A stretch of DNA of 6,302 nt from an uncultured Lachnospiraceae bacterium (GTDB lineage: Bacteria; Bacillota; Clostridia; Lachnospirales; Lachnospiraceae): contig CAJTRU010000120.1 in NCBI GenBank assembly GCA_910579085.1, forward strand, positions 1 through 6,302, in the 5' to 3' direction. Positions 1 through 5,448 of this stretch are shown here, one piece after another; position 1 is the stretch's first letter; every line of letters begins with the position of its first letter. The position numbers and the translations under genes were made by a program. The notes beneath the pieces were generated by a model. That model was not told where the DNA came from and did not search any database. It saw only the letters and a program-made list of their open reading frames with translations.

Positions 1-55
1 CGAGTTCCATACAGCAATTTTACCAGGATTGCTTGCTTAAGTTCGCACTTATGGG

Positions 56-87
56 GTTGCTCCCCTTGTGGGAGTGTGGATTAAAAT
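56..87 (+). CRISPR. Solitary type I-C-like CRISPR repeat (relic)
   Basis: This 32-base stretch has the length and layout of a type I-C repeat. It starts GTTGCTCCCC, has an inner palindrome CTCCC (60-64) / GGGAG (70-74) with a five-base loop, and ends GTGGATTAAAAT. Against the usual Firmicute I-C form as I remember it (GTCGC... ending GTGGATTGAAAT) I count three changes, all transitions, at repeat positions 3, 20 and 28. No second copy lies at the expected 33-37 base spacing on either side, so this is one repeat and not a visible array. Just upstream, GTTCGCAC (41-48) resembles an element I recall from I-C leaders, so bases 1-55 could be leader remains; that is inference. No cas gene is in the window. 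Within 1-55 a frame also stops at 38-40 (reading EFHTAILPGLLA), which could be the end of a gene lying outside. Confidence 0.55.
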
Positions 88-89
88 AA

Positions 90-302
90 CTTTTTCATCA
101 GCAAAGTATTAACTGGACAGATGTATGGGGTAAAAAATATCCTGTTTTAACAACTTACCAGCAAAATGTTAATATTAAAAAGTATTCTGGTAAGTTAAAA
201 GAGCTTCTTGGCAGTTTGCAAAGGGAATATGGATATAATGATGTTGATGCATTATTAGTGTTAAAGGATATTCTTGCAAATAGTTGGAAAACGGAGAGTT
301 AA
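90..302 (+). pseudogene. Start-less C-terminal remnant of an unknown small protein
   Basis: A frame of 70 codons runs from just after the CRISPR-like repeat to TAA at 300-302. It has no ATG, GTG or TTG start near its front and no ribosome binding site, and an in-frame stop sits at 87-89 on the repeat edge. The translation looks like real protein: it contains WTDVWGKKYPVL, then a charged amphipathic stretch KLKELLGSLQREYGYND, then DALLVLKDILANSW near the end, with normal mixed composition and predicted helices. An inverted repeat about 30 bases after the stop would suit a terminator. I do not recognise the family. The likeliest reading is the 3' end of a gene whose front was lost when the repeat-bearing DNA was joined here. 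A short real gene using a rare ATT start (108-110) is possible but less likely. Confidence 0.4.
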
Positions 303-330
303 TACAAAGTTATATAAGTAATAATGCCTA

Positions 331-368
331 TATCTGGAGATAAAAATTGTCCATTTTATCTCTAGATA
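331..368. terminator. Inverted repeat between convergent genes, likely two-way terminator
   Basis: The arms 331-345 and 354-368 pair over 15 positions with one G-T wobble (336/363) and an eight-base loop. The inner end of the stem is AAAA/TTTT, so either transcript would have U-rich stem sequence, but neither side has a clean T run after the stem. The site lies between the plus-strand remnant ending at 302 and the minus-strand gene ending at 383, which is the expected place for a shared terminator. Confidence 0.6.
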
Positions 369-382
369 ATAATGTTTTAAAA

Positions 383-751
383 TTAACCATCAACACGTAC
401 TGCAACCTGCCATTTATCTTCATAAATTATTTCCCCAATAAAATTTGTATAAACAATATCATAAGGGTGGTTGTATTTGTCAAGCAATCCAAGTACAGGC
501 TGTAACATTTTAAGCATATCTTTGGAAGTGCCTGTTTTAAAATATGTAATTACTTTTTGCCTGTTTTTACAGGGGTCAGGTTCTGGGAGGTTTTCTTTAA
601 ACCAGCAGTCAATATTCTTAAATTTATTTGCATCTGCTTCTGTCATAATACCATCATTTACCATTCTCCAGCATACTGAAAAAATTCCCTTGGGTTTTTG
701 TGTAATATATGATAACTCCCTGCCTTGTATCCGGATATATTTTAATTCCAT
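383..751 (-). CDS. Hypothetical protein, 122 aa, unknown family
   Basis: The protein is small, soluble-looking and complete. Its ATG (749-751) is preceded on the minus strand by AAAGGGA at 759-765, seven bases away, a fair ribosome binding site. No signal peptide or membrane segment is seen. Visible features are an N-terminal basic and aromatic part (KYIRIQGRELSYITQKPKGI, residues 4-23), a helical middle containing DCWFKENLPEPDPC (about 48-61), and a C-terminal strand-rich part with YDIVYTNFIGEIIYEDKWQV (about 98-117). The even composition and clear alternation of elements mark it as a real gene. I do not recognise a named family; I have the impression that similar small proteins with a VYTNF..E..YED ending occur in other Clostridia, but cannot check. 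It stands alone: convergent with the remnant to its left, with an A/T-rich non-coding stretch to its right. I found no convincing promoter. Immunity-type or housekeeping roles are both open. Confidence 0.75.
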   Translation of the reverse strand: MELKYIRIQGRELSYITQKPKGIFSVCWRMVNDGIMTEADANKFKNIDCWFKENLPEPDPCKNRQKVITYFKTGTSKDMLKMLQPVLGLLDKYNHPYDIVYTNFIGEIIYEDKWQVAVRVDG

Positions 752-950
752 TTATTGTTCCCTTTCTAAAGTCCTGGTTTAAAATTAATGTTAAAGATGG
801 TACTTATGAAAAACAGGAACCAGGCTGTTATATAATGTAAACTGTTCTGGTATTTTATTATGAATTAGCCTATAATATATATTTAACATACATATAATCC
901 TGATATATAATTCCAGTATATATAATTTCTATATTTTGCTGGAAACTAAA

Positions 951-989
951 TATAATATATTTTAAATAATTATATTAAAATATATTATA
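951..989. repeat. 15-bp perfect A/T inverted repeat
   Basis: The arm TATAATATATTTTAA (951-965) is matched exactly by its reverse complement at 975-989, with a nine-base loop (966-974). All paired bases are A or T, so it would make a weak RNA hairpin. It may be a DNA-level site (protein binding or easily melted DNA) or a by-product of the very A/T-rich composition. Confidence 0.6.
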
Positions 990-1201
990 CAATATTGGTC
1001 TTTGTCTTTCAATGAAGACGGATTAAAACACAAAATAAAAAAATAAATGCATCTGCCATCCACCATAATTTCCAGTTATAATACTTATTTTGCGTGTATG
1101 TTATATTTTTTGTGTTTGTTGTGTACAGCAGAAACCATGTGTTTGTTTGTAAATAAAAGACAACTGGAAATATATGTAAATAAAGTATCCTTAAAAAAGT
1201 C

Positions 1202-1230
1202 AAGACAGCCATAAATTTATTTATTATAAT
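1202..1230 (+). promoter_or_regulatory. Probable promoter of the AraC-type gene
   Basis: AAGACA (1202-1207, four of six matches to TTGACA) is followed after exactly 17 bases by a perfect TATAAT (1225-1230). Transcription would begin near 1237, leaving a leader of about 60 bases before the ATG at 1297. A palindrome at 1238-1251 sits directly on the predicted start point. Confidence 0.5.
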
Positions 1231-1237
1231 TATGTTA

Positions 1238-1251
1238 TCATTCATGAATGA
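1238..1251. promoter_or_regulatory. 14-bp perfect palindrome, candidate operator
   Basis: TCATTCATGAATGA reads the same on both strands. It starts about eight bases after the predicted -10 box, where a bound dimer would block transcription initiation. Unlike other symmetric sequences in this region it is not pure A/T. The binding protein is unknown; self-regulation by the AraC-type product is conceivable, although AraC proteins more often bind direct repeats. Confidence 0.45.
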
Positions 1252-1296
1252 ACTGTTTCAAGTTAAAAGCATCATTAAGGTTTAAAGGAGTTCAAT

Positions 1297-2778
1297 ATGG
1301 GTTATCCAATATACACTAAGTCTATATTGTGTTATATAGAAGCTAATATAATGAACGGGAAGTTTGATTATGCCATGCTTGGGAAAAGTATTGGGTTTTC
1401 ACAGTCATATATACGTGAAATATTCCGTAATGATATGGGATGCCCTATTGCAGAGTATATAAGGGAGAGGCGTATAAAATGTTCTGCAATGGATTTGATA
1501 AATTCGGATAAAACAATTATAGAAATTGCATATAAATTCGGATTTAATAATCCAGAAACATATACAAGGGCTTTTTATAAAATTACAGGTGTGACACCAA
1601 GCACATTCCGTAGAAAGGATTTAATTGCAGGAAAGGAAGAAATATTTCCTGGTGTATATAGTATTGGAATTCTGGAGAAAAAAGAAAGCAGGAGTGATAT
1701 TAATATGGCAAAAGATTTTTTAAAGGAAAATGACAGCACTATTTTATATAATGTACCTAAAGTATTTTATGGTGCATATGGAGGCGGAACCCCATATCCA
1801 ATATGTCTTAAAGCATGTTCAGAGTATCTTGGTGATAATTTAAAGTATTATTTTACAATGGCATTATGCGGTGCAGCCTTCAGGTTTGTATGGAATACGG
1901 AAGCATGGGATTTAAGTAATGTTGATATTTACCATACTTTTGAAGAAAGTAATGAGGTATATAGTATTGGTGCAAAAGCGCTGGGAAGGGAATTTTCATT
2001 TCTGGGAAGGGATGAAAATACAACAAAAGAGGAATTTATTTCGTTTATAAAAGAACATATTGATGAGGGGTATCCATGTATTGCATTGGGCATTATTGGG
2101 CCTCCAGAGGCATGTATAATTACTGGTTACCGTAAAAACGGCATGGAACTTCTTGGATGGAATTTCTTCCAGGCAGACCCTGAATTTGCTTCTGGAATTA
2201 CAATAGATGAAAGTGGATATTTTGTATGTAGTAACTGGTGGGAAAATACAGATACACAGGCTGTTATGTGTTTAGGTGCAATTGAAAAAGACCAGTATAC
2301 AACAGCAGATGTTATTGCAAATGCTGTTAAAGCTTTATCAGGAAGAATTGATTGTGGATATGCCAAAGGAGTAAAAGCATATGACGCATGGAAAGAAGCA
2401 ATTTCTGATGAAAGTAATTTTTCTGTTGATGGTAATTACATGCTTTTATTTGAGAAGATGTTGTGCCAGAATGATGCGGTGTCATGCCTGTCTGATGGGC
2501 GTTATTGTGCATCATTATATTTTGAAGAACTGGCAAAAGCAGACAGTTCCCTCCAGAATGATTATTTAGAAATTTCGGGATTATTCAGGAAGTGTAGTGA
2601 TACAATTTTAGAGATGCAGAATTTATATAATGATAATGGCAATACAAGCATGGATGATATGTTAAAGAAATTTGCAGACAAAGAAATAAGAGACAAAATA
2701 TGTGTATTAATTGAAAAAGCTAAGAAGGCTGATACAGAGGCACTGGCTCTTATGGAGAAATTAGCAGGAAGCTTTTAG
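1297..2778 (+). CDS. AraC-family regulator with N-terminal HTH and large C-terminal domain
   Basis: This 493-residue protein should bind DNA as a transcription regulator in the cytoplasm. Residues about 8-107 form the double helix-turn-helix of the AraC/XylS family: the first helix pair lies near 25-45 and the second carries the signature IIEIAYKFGFNN (74-85) followed by TRAFYKITGVTPSTFRR (90-106). In most AraC proteins this part is C-terminal; here it leads. Residues about 145-310 form a mixed domain with GAYGGGTPYPICLKAC (159-174), MALCGAAFRF (188-197), GYPCIALGIIGPPEACIITG (258-277) and GMELLGWNFFQ. It recalls the BtrH N-terminal / C39-like cysteine-peptidase fold, but the usual His before the GY turn is absent, so a ligand-sensing, non-catalytic role is my inference. 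The rest (about 330-493) is mostly helical, containing KAYDAWKEAI and LSDGRYCASLYFEELAKA. The start is firm: AAAGGAG (1284-1290) lies six bases before ATG. The gene has its own probable promoter and terminator. The target genes are unknown; the MATE gene downstream is one candidate. Confidence 0.9.
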   Translation: MGYPIYTKSILCYIEANIMNGKFDYAMLGKSIGFSQSYIREIFRNDMGCPIAEYIRERRIKCSAMDLINSDKTIIEIAYKFGFNNPETYTRAFYKITGVTPSTFRRKDLIAGKEEIFPGVYSIGILEKKESRSDINMAKDFLKENDSTILYNVPKVFYGAYGGGTPYPICLKACSEYLGDNLKYYFTMALCGAAFRFVWNTEAWDLSNVDIYHTFEESNEVYSIGAKALGREFSFLGRDENTTKEEFISFIKEHIDEGYPCIALGIIGPPEACIITGYRKNGMELLGWNFFQADPEFASGITIDESGYFVCSNWWENTDTQAVMCLGAIEKDQYTTADVIANAVKALSGRIDCGYAKGVKAYDAWKEAISDESNFSVDGNYMLLFEKMLCQNDAVSCLSDGRYCASLYFEELAKADSSLQNDYLEISGLFRKCSDTILEMQNLYNDNGNTSMDDMLKKFADKEIRDKICVLIEKAKKADTEALALMEKLAGSF

Positions 2779-2808
2779 CCGCTTCTATATAATTTTATAA
2801 GATTTATG

Positions 2809-2855
2809 CAGCAGTGTATAATATCCTGGCAACGGATATATACACTGCTGTTTTT
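2809..2855 (+). terminator. Strong intrinsic terminator after the AraC-type gene
   Basis: The arms 2809-2826 and 2834-2850 pair as 12 bp (CAGCAGTGTATA with its complement), one bulged A (2821 or its neighbour), then 5 bp more, closing a seven-base loop TGGCAAC. Five T follow at once (2851-2855). It begins 30 bases after the AraC-type stop codon and separates that gene from the transporter gene. Confidence 0.9.
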
Positions 2856-2924
2856 ATTTATTGCCGGATGGCAAAACTTATAAATACATATGGCATGTTT
2901 TCTGGTTTGTGTTTTAGAAAATAT

Positions 2925-2953
2925 TTGAAATTTATTTGAAAAATCTGTATACT
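2925..2953 (+). promoter_or_regulatory. Promoter of the MATE transporter gene
   Basis: TTGAAA (2925-2930) and TATACT (2948-2953) are separated by exactly 17 bases, matching the vegetative sigma-factor pattern at five of six and five of six positions. Transcription should start near 2960, inside the palindrome TAATTATAATTA (2955-2966), which could serve as an operator. Confidence 0.7.
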
Positions 2954-2975
2954 TTAATTATAATTATAGATAATA

Positions 2976-2999
2976 TTCCAGGCTGCTGGAAGCTTTTTT
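2976..2999 (+). terminator. Hairpin with T6 in the MATE leader, possible attenuator
   Basis: TTCCAG (2976-2981) and CTGGAA (2986-2991) form a 6-bp stem with a GCTG loop, followed by GC and six T (2994-2999). This is the form of a small intrinsic terminator, yet it lies between the promoter and the coding region. A transcript begun near 2960 would meet it after only about 40 bases. It may hold down basal expression of the transporter, or act as a leader stem that pauses RNA polymerase. No competing anti-terminator structure is obvious by eye. Confidence 0.5.
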
Positions 3000-3108
3000 C
3001 TTACAGTTGCAGTAAAGATATCTGGTTTTTGGGCCTGTGTGCTGCCTGGCTCAAACAGGATATAATATTATATATGGAATTGTATGCAGCGCAGAAATGA
3101 GGATTAAA

Positions 3109-4500
3109 GTGCAACATATTGATAAAAAGAAAAATGTAGAAAACAATACAGATAACCCATTAGGCGTACAGCCTGTTAATAACCTTTTAATAAAGTTTGC
3201 TGTACCAAGTATTATTGCAATGCTTGTGAGTGCACTTTATAATATTGTTGACCAGTTTTTTATAGGAAGAAGCGTTGGAAACCTTGGAAATGCTGCTACT
3301 AATATAGCATTTCCGCTTTCTATTACATGTATTGCAATAGCACTGCTTTTTGGAATAGGAGGGGCATCAGCATTTAACCTTTCAATGGGTGCAGGTGACA
3401 AAAAAACAGCAGCATATTATATTGGAAATTCGGCTGTTATGCTTTTCGGGCTGGGGACTTTATTGTGTATATTTACGCAAATTTTTATGACACCATTATT
3501 AAAATTCTTTGGTTCTCCTTCTGATGTAATAGGTTATGCGGTAACATATACAAGGATTACATCTATTGGTTTTCCGTTTCTTATATTTGCAACAGGTGGC
3601 GGACACCTTATAAGGGCAGACGGAAGCCCTGCGATGACTATGGTCTGTAATATGGCAGGGGCGGTTATTAATACAATACTTGATGCAATATTTGTATTTG
3701 GCTTTAAAATGGGAATGGCAGGGGCGGCCCTTGCAACTATAATTGGACAGGTTATTTCTGCTTTAATAGCTGTTAATTATATGTTCCATTATAAAACTGT
3801 AAAGTTAGAATTAAAGCATTTAAAACCACAGGGGAAATATATTTCTAAAATTTTATCACTTGGTGCATCACCATTTAGTAACCAGGTTGCAATGATGGTT
3901 GTCCAGATTGTAATGAATAAGTCATTAAAATATTATGGGTCGTTATCTGTTTATGGTGAGGCAGTGCCTATAGCATGTGTGGGAATTATAACTAAAGTAA
4001 ACCAGGTGTTTTTTTCATTTTTAATAGGTATTTCACAAGGACTGCAGCCTATTGCCAGCTTTAATTATGGCGCAAGGAAATATTCCAGGGTTAAGAAAGT
4101 TTATTTAAGGGCTGTATTTTATGGCAGTATTTTATCTGTAATTGCATTTATAATGTTCCAGGTATTTCCAAGAAATATAATAGCAGTATTTGGTGATGGA
4201 AGTGAAGAATATTTCCAGTTCGCTACTAATTATTTCAGGATATTTTTGTTTTTTACTTTTATAAATTTTATGCAGCCAATATCATCAAATTTTTTTACTT
4301 CAATAGGAAAACCCAAAAGAGGGATATTCCTCTCGCTTACAAGGCAGATAATATTCCTGCTTCCACTGCTTCTTTTACTTCCGCTTATAATGGGAATTGA
4401 CGGGATAATGTATGCAGGTCCTGTAGCTGACTGTATGGCAGGCATAGCAGCAATTATTATGGTATCACTGGAATTAAAAAATCCTGAATACGGTAATTAA
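3109..4500 (+). CDS. MATE-family multidrug/cation efflux transporter
   Basis: This inner-membrane secondary transporter should export drugs or other organic cations using a Na+ or H+ gradient. It has about 12 hydrophobic segments in two similar halves. Family marks are PLGVQPVNNLLIKFAVPSII near the N-terminus, YNIVDQFFIG, IRADGSP (168-174), NTILDAIFVFGFKMGMAGAA (about 188-207) and, in the second half, GISQGLQPIASFNYGAR (307-323). The type is closest to the MepA-like MATE proteins common in Clostridia, and 463 residues is a normal length. I prefer the GTG start at 3109 because GAGG (3099-3102) lies six bases upstream and the protein then begins a few residues before the conserved part. The in-frame ATG at 3097 (467 aa) lacks a ribosome binding site; the frame stays open upstream to another GTG at 3037. 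The gene has its own promoter and leader hairpin, and shares a terminator with the convergent SOD gene. The substrate cannot be told from the sequence. Confidence 0.93.
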   Translation: MQHIDKKKNVENNTDNPLGVQPVNNLLIKFAVPSIIAMLVSALYNIVDQFFIGRSVGNLGNAATNIAFPLSITCIAIALLFGIGGASAFNLSMGAGDKKTAAYYIGNSAVMLFGLGTLLCIFTQIFMTPLLKFFGSPSDVIGYAVTYTRITSIGFPFLIFATGGGHLIRADGSPAMTMVCNMAGAVINTILDAIFVFGFKMGMAGAALATIIGQVISALIAVNYMFHYKTVKLELKHLKPQGKYISKILSLGASPFSNQVAMMVVQIVMNKSLKYYGSLSVYGEAVPIACVGIITKVNQVFFSFLIGISQGLQPIASFNYGARKYSRVKKVYLRAVFYGSILSVIAFIMFQVFPRNIIAVFGDGSEEYFQFATNYFRIFLFFTFINFMQPISSNFFTSIGKPKRGIFLSLTRQIIFLLPLLLLLPLIMGIDGIMYAGPVADCMAGIAAIIMVSLELKNPEYGN

Positions 4501-4563
4501 CCAATATAAGAAATTAACCAGTATAATAATGGTTAAAAGATTACGTTTACAATTATTTCCATC

Positions 4564-4625
4564 AACAGGATAAAACAAAACCTGCATAATATTGTATTGT
4601 GCAGTAATTTTGTTTTACTCCTGTT
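4564..4625. terminator. Long two-way terminator between MATE and SOD genes
   Basis: The core stem CTGCATAAT / ATTGTGCAG (4582-4590 with 4596-4604, one T-G pair, five-base loop) is flanked by TAAAACAAAA (4571-4580) and its exact complement (4608-4617), then AACAGGA (4564-4570) and TCCTGTT (4619-4625). Each direction therefore reads as an A-rich run, a hairpin and a U-rich tail. It lies 64 bases after the MATE stop and 42 bases after the SOD stop, so it should end both convergent transcripts. Confidence 0.85.
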
Positions 4626-4666
4626 AAAACCAGATGTTTTTTATATTATAAATTTCTAAAGGGTGT

Positions 4667-5146
4667 TTAACAAGCACTACAATTATCTGTTTTCTGTATA
4701 ATGCCACATCCAATTTTAGTTCCTGAATTGCCAGATGGCTGGCTTGTAAAATCGTCAGGGCTGCTGTGTATAATAATAGAACGTCCTGCAATTTCATCTA
4801 TATTAAAACGGTCAGTATAAAAAACTGTATAAGCATAGCCATAGTTTCCTAACAGTGGCGGAAGGTCGCCTGCATGTTCAGGATGCGGGGAAGAAGACGG
4901 GTTATAGTGGTCTCCTGTTTTATCAAATGGAAGAGTGCAGTCACCATTTTCGTGTATATGCATACCATAAAATGCAACCGGATTGTCAGGATTTACAGGC
5001 AGTCCATCAACTTCAGCCTCAACTAAAGTACCGCCAAAAGGTGTATTATAAAAATATATTGTACCATTCAGCCTGCGGTTGTCTTTATTTCCATTAATAA
5101 CAGAATATGCACAAGGTTCTGGGTTGCTCTTTAAAAGGTATTTCAT
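4667..5146 (-). CDS. sodC: Cu,Zn superoxide dismutase-family protein
   Basis: The 159-residue protein should convert superoxide to oxygen and hydrogen peroxide. All metal ligands of the family are present: HIHENGDC gives His63 and His65 for copper, GDHYNP gives the bridging His80, His88 and His91 with Asp94 (HAGDLPPL) bind zinc, and His127 (IIIHSSPDD) completes the copper site. Cys70 and Cys147 match the conserved disulfide. Three points stand out. The zinc loop is short: His88 to His91 are three apart, where bovine SOD has nine. The usual active-site Arg, three residues before the second cysteine, is Lys144 (GNSGTKIGCG). There is no signal peptide, so it should be cytoplasmic, whereas most bacterial Cu,Zn SODs are exported. 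The tail ends CSAC. From memory, this short, leaderless, Lys-bearing form recurs in Clostridia. Start: AAAGGA on the minus strand (5157-5162) lies ten bases before ATG. It is convergent with the MATE gene and stands alone. Confidence 0.9.
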   Translation of the reverse strand: MKYLLKSNPEPCAYSVINGNKDNRRLNGTIYFYNTPFGGTLVEAEVDGLPVNPDNPVAFYGMHIHENGDCTLPFDKTGDHYNPSSSPHPEHAGDLPPLLGNYGYAYTVFYTDRFNIDEIAGRSIIIHSSPDDFTSQPSGNSGTKIGCGIIQKTDNCSAC

Positions 5147-5169
5147 ATTATTAAAATCCTTTTTTCATT

Positions 5170-5198
5170 ATTATATTCATGAAGAAAATCCATGTTAC
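5170..5198 (-). promoter_or_regulatory. Possible promoter of the SOD gene
   Basis: On the minus strand, GTAACA (5193-5198, four of six matches) precedes a perfect TATAAT (5170-5175) by 17 bases. Transcription would start near 5163, giving an unusually short leader of about 17 bases with the ribosome binding site near its 5' end. The palindrome TTCATGAA (5176-5183) lies in the spacer. Confidence 0.35.
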
Positions 5199-5310
5199 GT
5201 GTATTTTATTATTTGTGCCTGCACATACATGTTAAATAATACCAGAAATTTTATGGCTGTACTTAAAATTTTAAGGTAAATGGTGTGTTTTTGTAAAAGA
5301 AAATTTAAAC

Positions 5311-5339
5311 TTGTATGCTTTAACTTAGTGTTATATAAT
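5311..5339 (+). promoter_or_regulatory. Promoter of the SUKH-type gene
   Basis: TTGTAT (5311-5316) and a perfect TATAAT (5334-5339) are separated by exactly 17 bases. Transcription would begin near 5346, leaving a leader of about 67 bases that carries the first copy of the 14-base direct repeat and the strong ribosome binding site GGAGG (5401-5405). Confidence 0.65.
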
Positions 5340-5380
5340 GAAATCTAAATGAGGAAATAAATACCAGTTATAAAAACAGC

Positions 5381-5448
5381 CAGCAGGCCAGGTTACAGAT
5401 GGAGGAGATAATATGGCAGTAAATTATAATATTACAGCAGGCCAGGTT
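5381..5448 (+). repeat. 14-base direct repeat flanking a translation start
   Basis: CAGCAGGCCAGGTT occurs at 5381-5394 and again at 5435-5448, 54 bases apart. One copy lies in the leader 18 bases before the ATG and the other is inside the gene (codons 8-12, TAGQV). The pair brackets the ribosome binding site and start codon. Its relatively high G+C makes a chance match in this A/T-rich DNA unlikely. It may be a tandem binding site for a protein or the trace of a local duplication. Confidence 0.7.

Larger units (their letters stand above)
752..1296. other. A/T-rich intergenic region between divergent genes
   Basis: This 545-base stretch separates the minus-strand 122-aa gene from the plus-strand AraC gene. 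It is extremely A/T-rich, above all at 840-990. It holds a 15-bp perfect inverted repeat (951-989), TTCCAG (911-916) facing CTGGAA (939-944), and the probable AraC promoter and palindrome at its right end. A 78-codon minus-strand frame fills 1009-1245. It would encode a hydrophobic peptide with two possible membrane segments but has no ribosome binding site, so I do not call it a gene; it may be a decayed membrane-protein gene or chance. Confidence 0.6.
2856..3108 (+). other. Leader and regulatory region of the MATE gene
   Basis: With the terminator before it, this forms a gap of 330 bases between coding regions. It contains a good promoter (2925-2953), a 12-bp A/T palindrome TAATTATAATTA (2955-2966) at the predicted transcription start, and a hairpin plus T run (2976-2999). 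I see no known riboswitch class. A tiny frame at 3074-3100 (MELYAAQK) ends in an ATGA overlap with the in-frame ATG at 3097, but it has no well-placed ribosome binding site. Confidence 0.55.

Noticed and set aside
1..40. Possible 3' end of a gene reading EFHTAILPGLLA then stop
   Set aside because: Only 12 codons lie in the window, too few to judge; two other frames are also open across this stretch.
123..138. GTATGGGGTAAAAAAT as a possible second, degenerate CRISPR repeat end
   Set aside because: Only about 10 of 14 bases align with the repeat 3' end, the 5' part of a repeat is absent, the implied spacer would be far too short, and the bases read as normal codons of the remnant frame.
471..782. 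Plus-strand 103-codon frame
   Set aside because: It lies almost wholly antisense to the 122-aa gene, which has the better ribosome binding site and more protein-like composition.
1009..1245. Minus-strand 78-codon frame for a hydrophobic, membrane-like peptide
   Set aside because: No ribosome binding site precedes its ATG, which falls inside the palindrome at the AraC-gene promoter, and A/T-rich DNA easily yields Phe/Ile/Leu/Tyr-rich frames. It could be a decayed membrane gene, but I cannot support it.
2960..3108. A riboswitch in the MATE leader
   Set aside because: I see only one small hairpin with a T run and no conserved core of any riboswitch class I know, so I describe it as a possible attenuator only.
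1297..4500. AraC-type gene and MATE gene as one operon
   Set aside because: A strong intrinsic terminator (2809-2855) and a separate promoter (2925-2953) lie between them.
4855..5279. Plus-strand frames over and beside the SOD gene
   Set aside because: They are antisense to a clearly recognised SOD gene or fall in its promoter region, and show no family features or ribosome binding sites.
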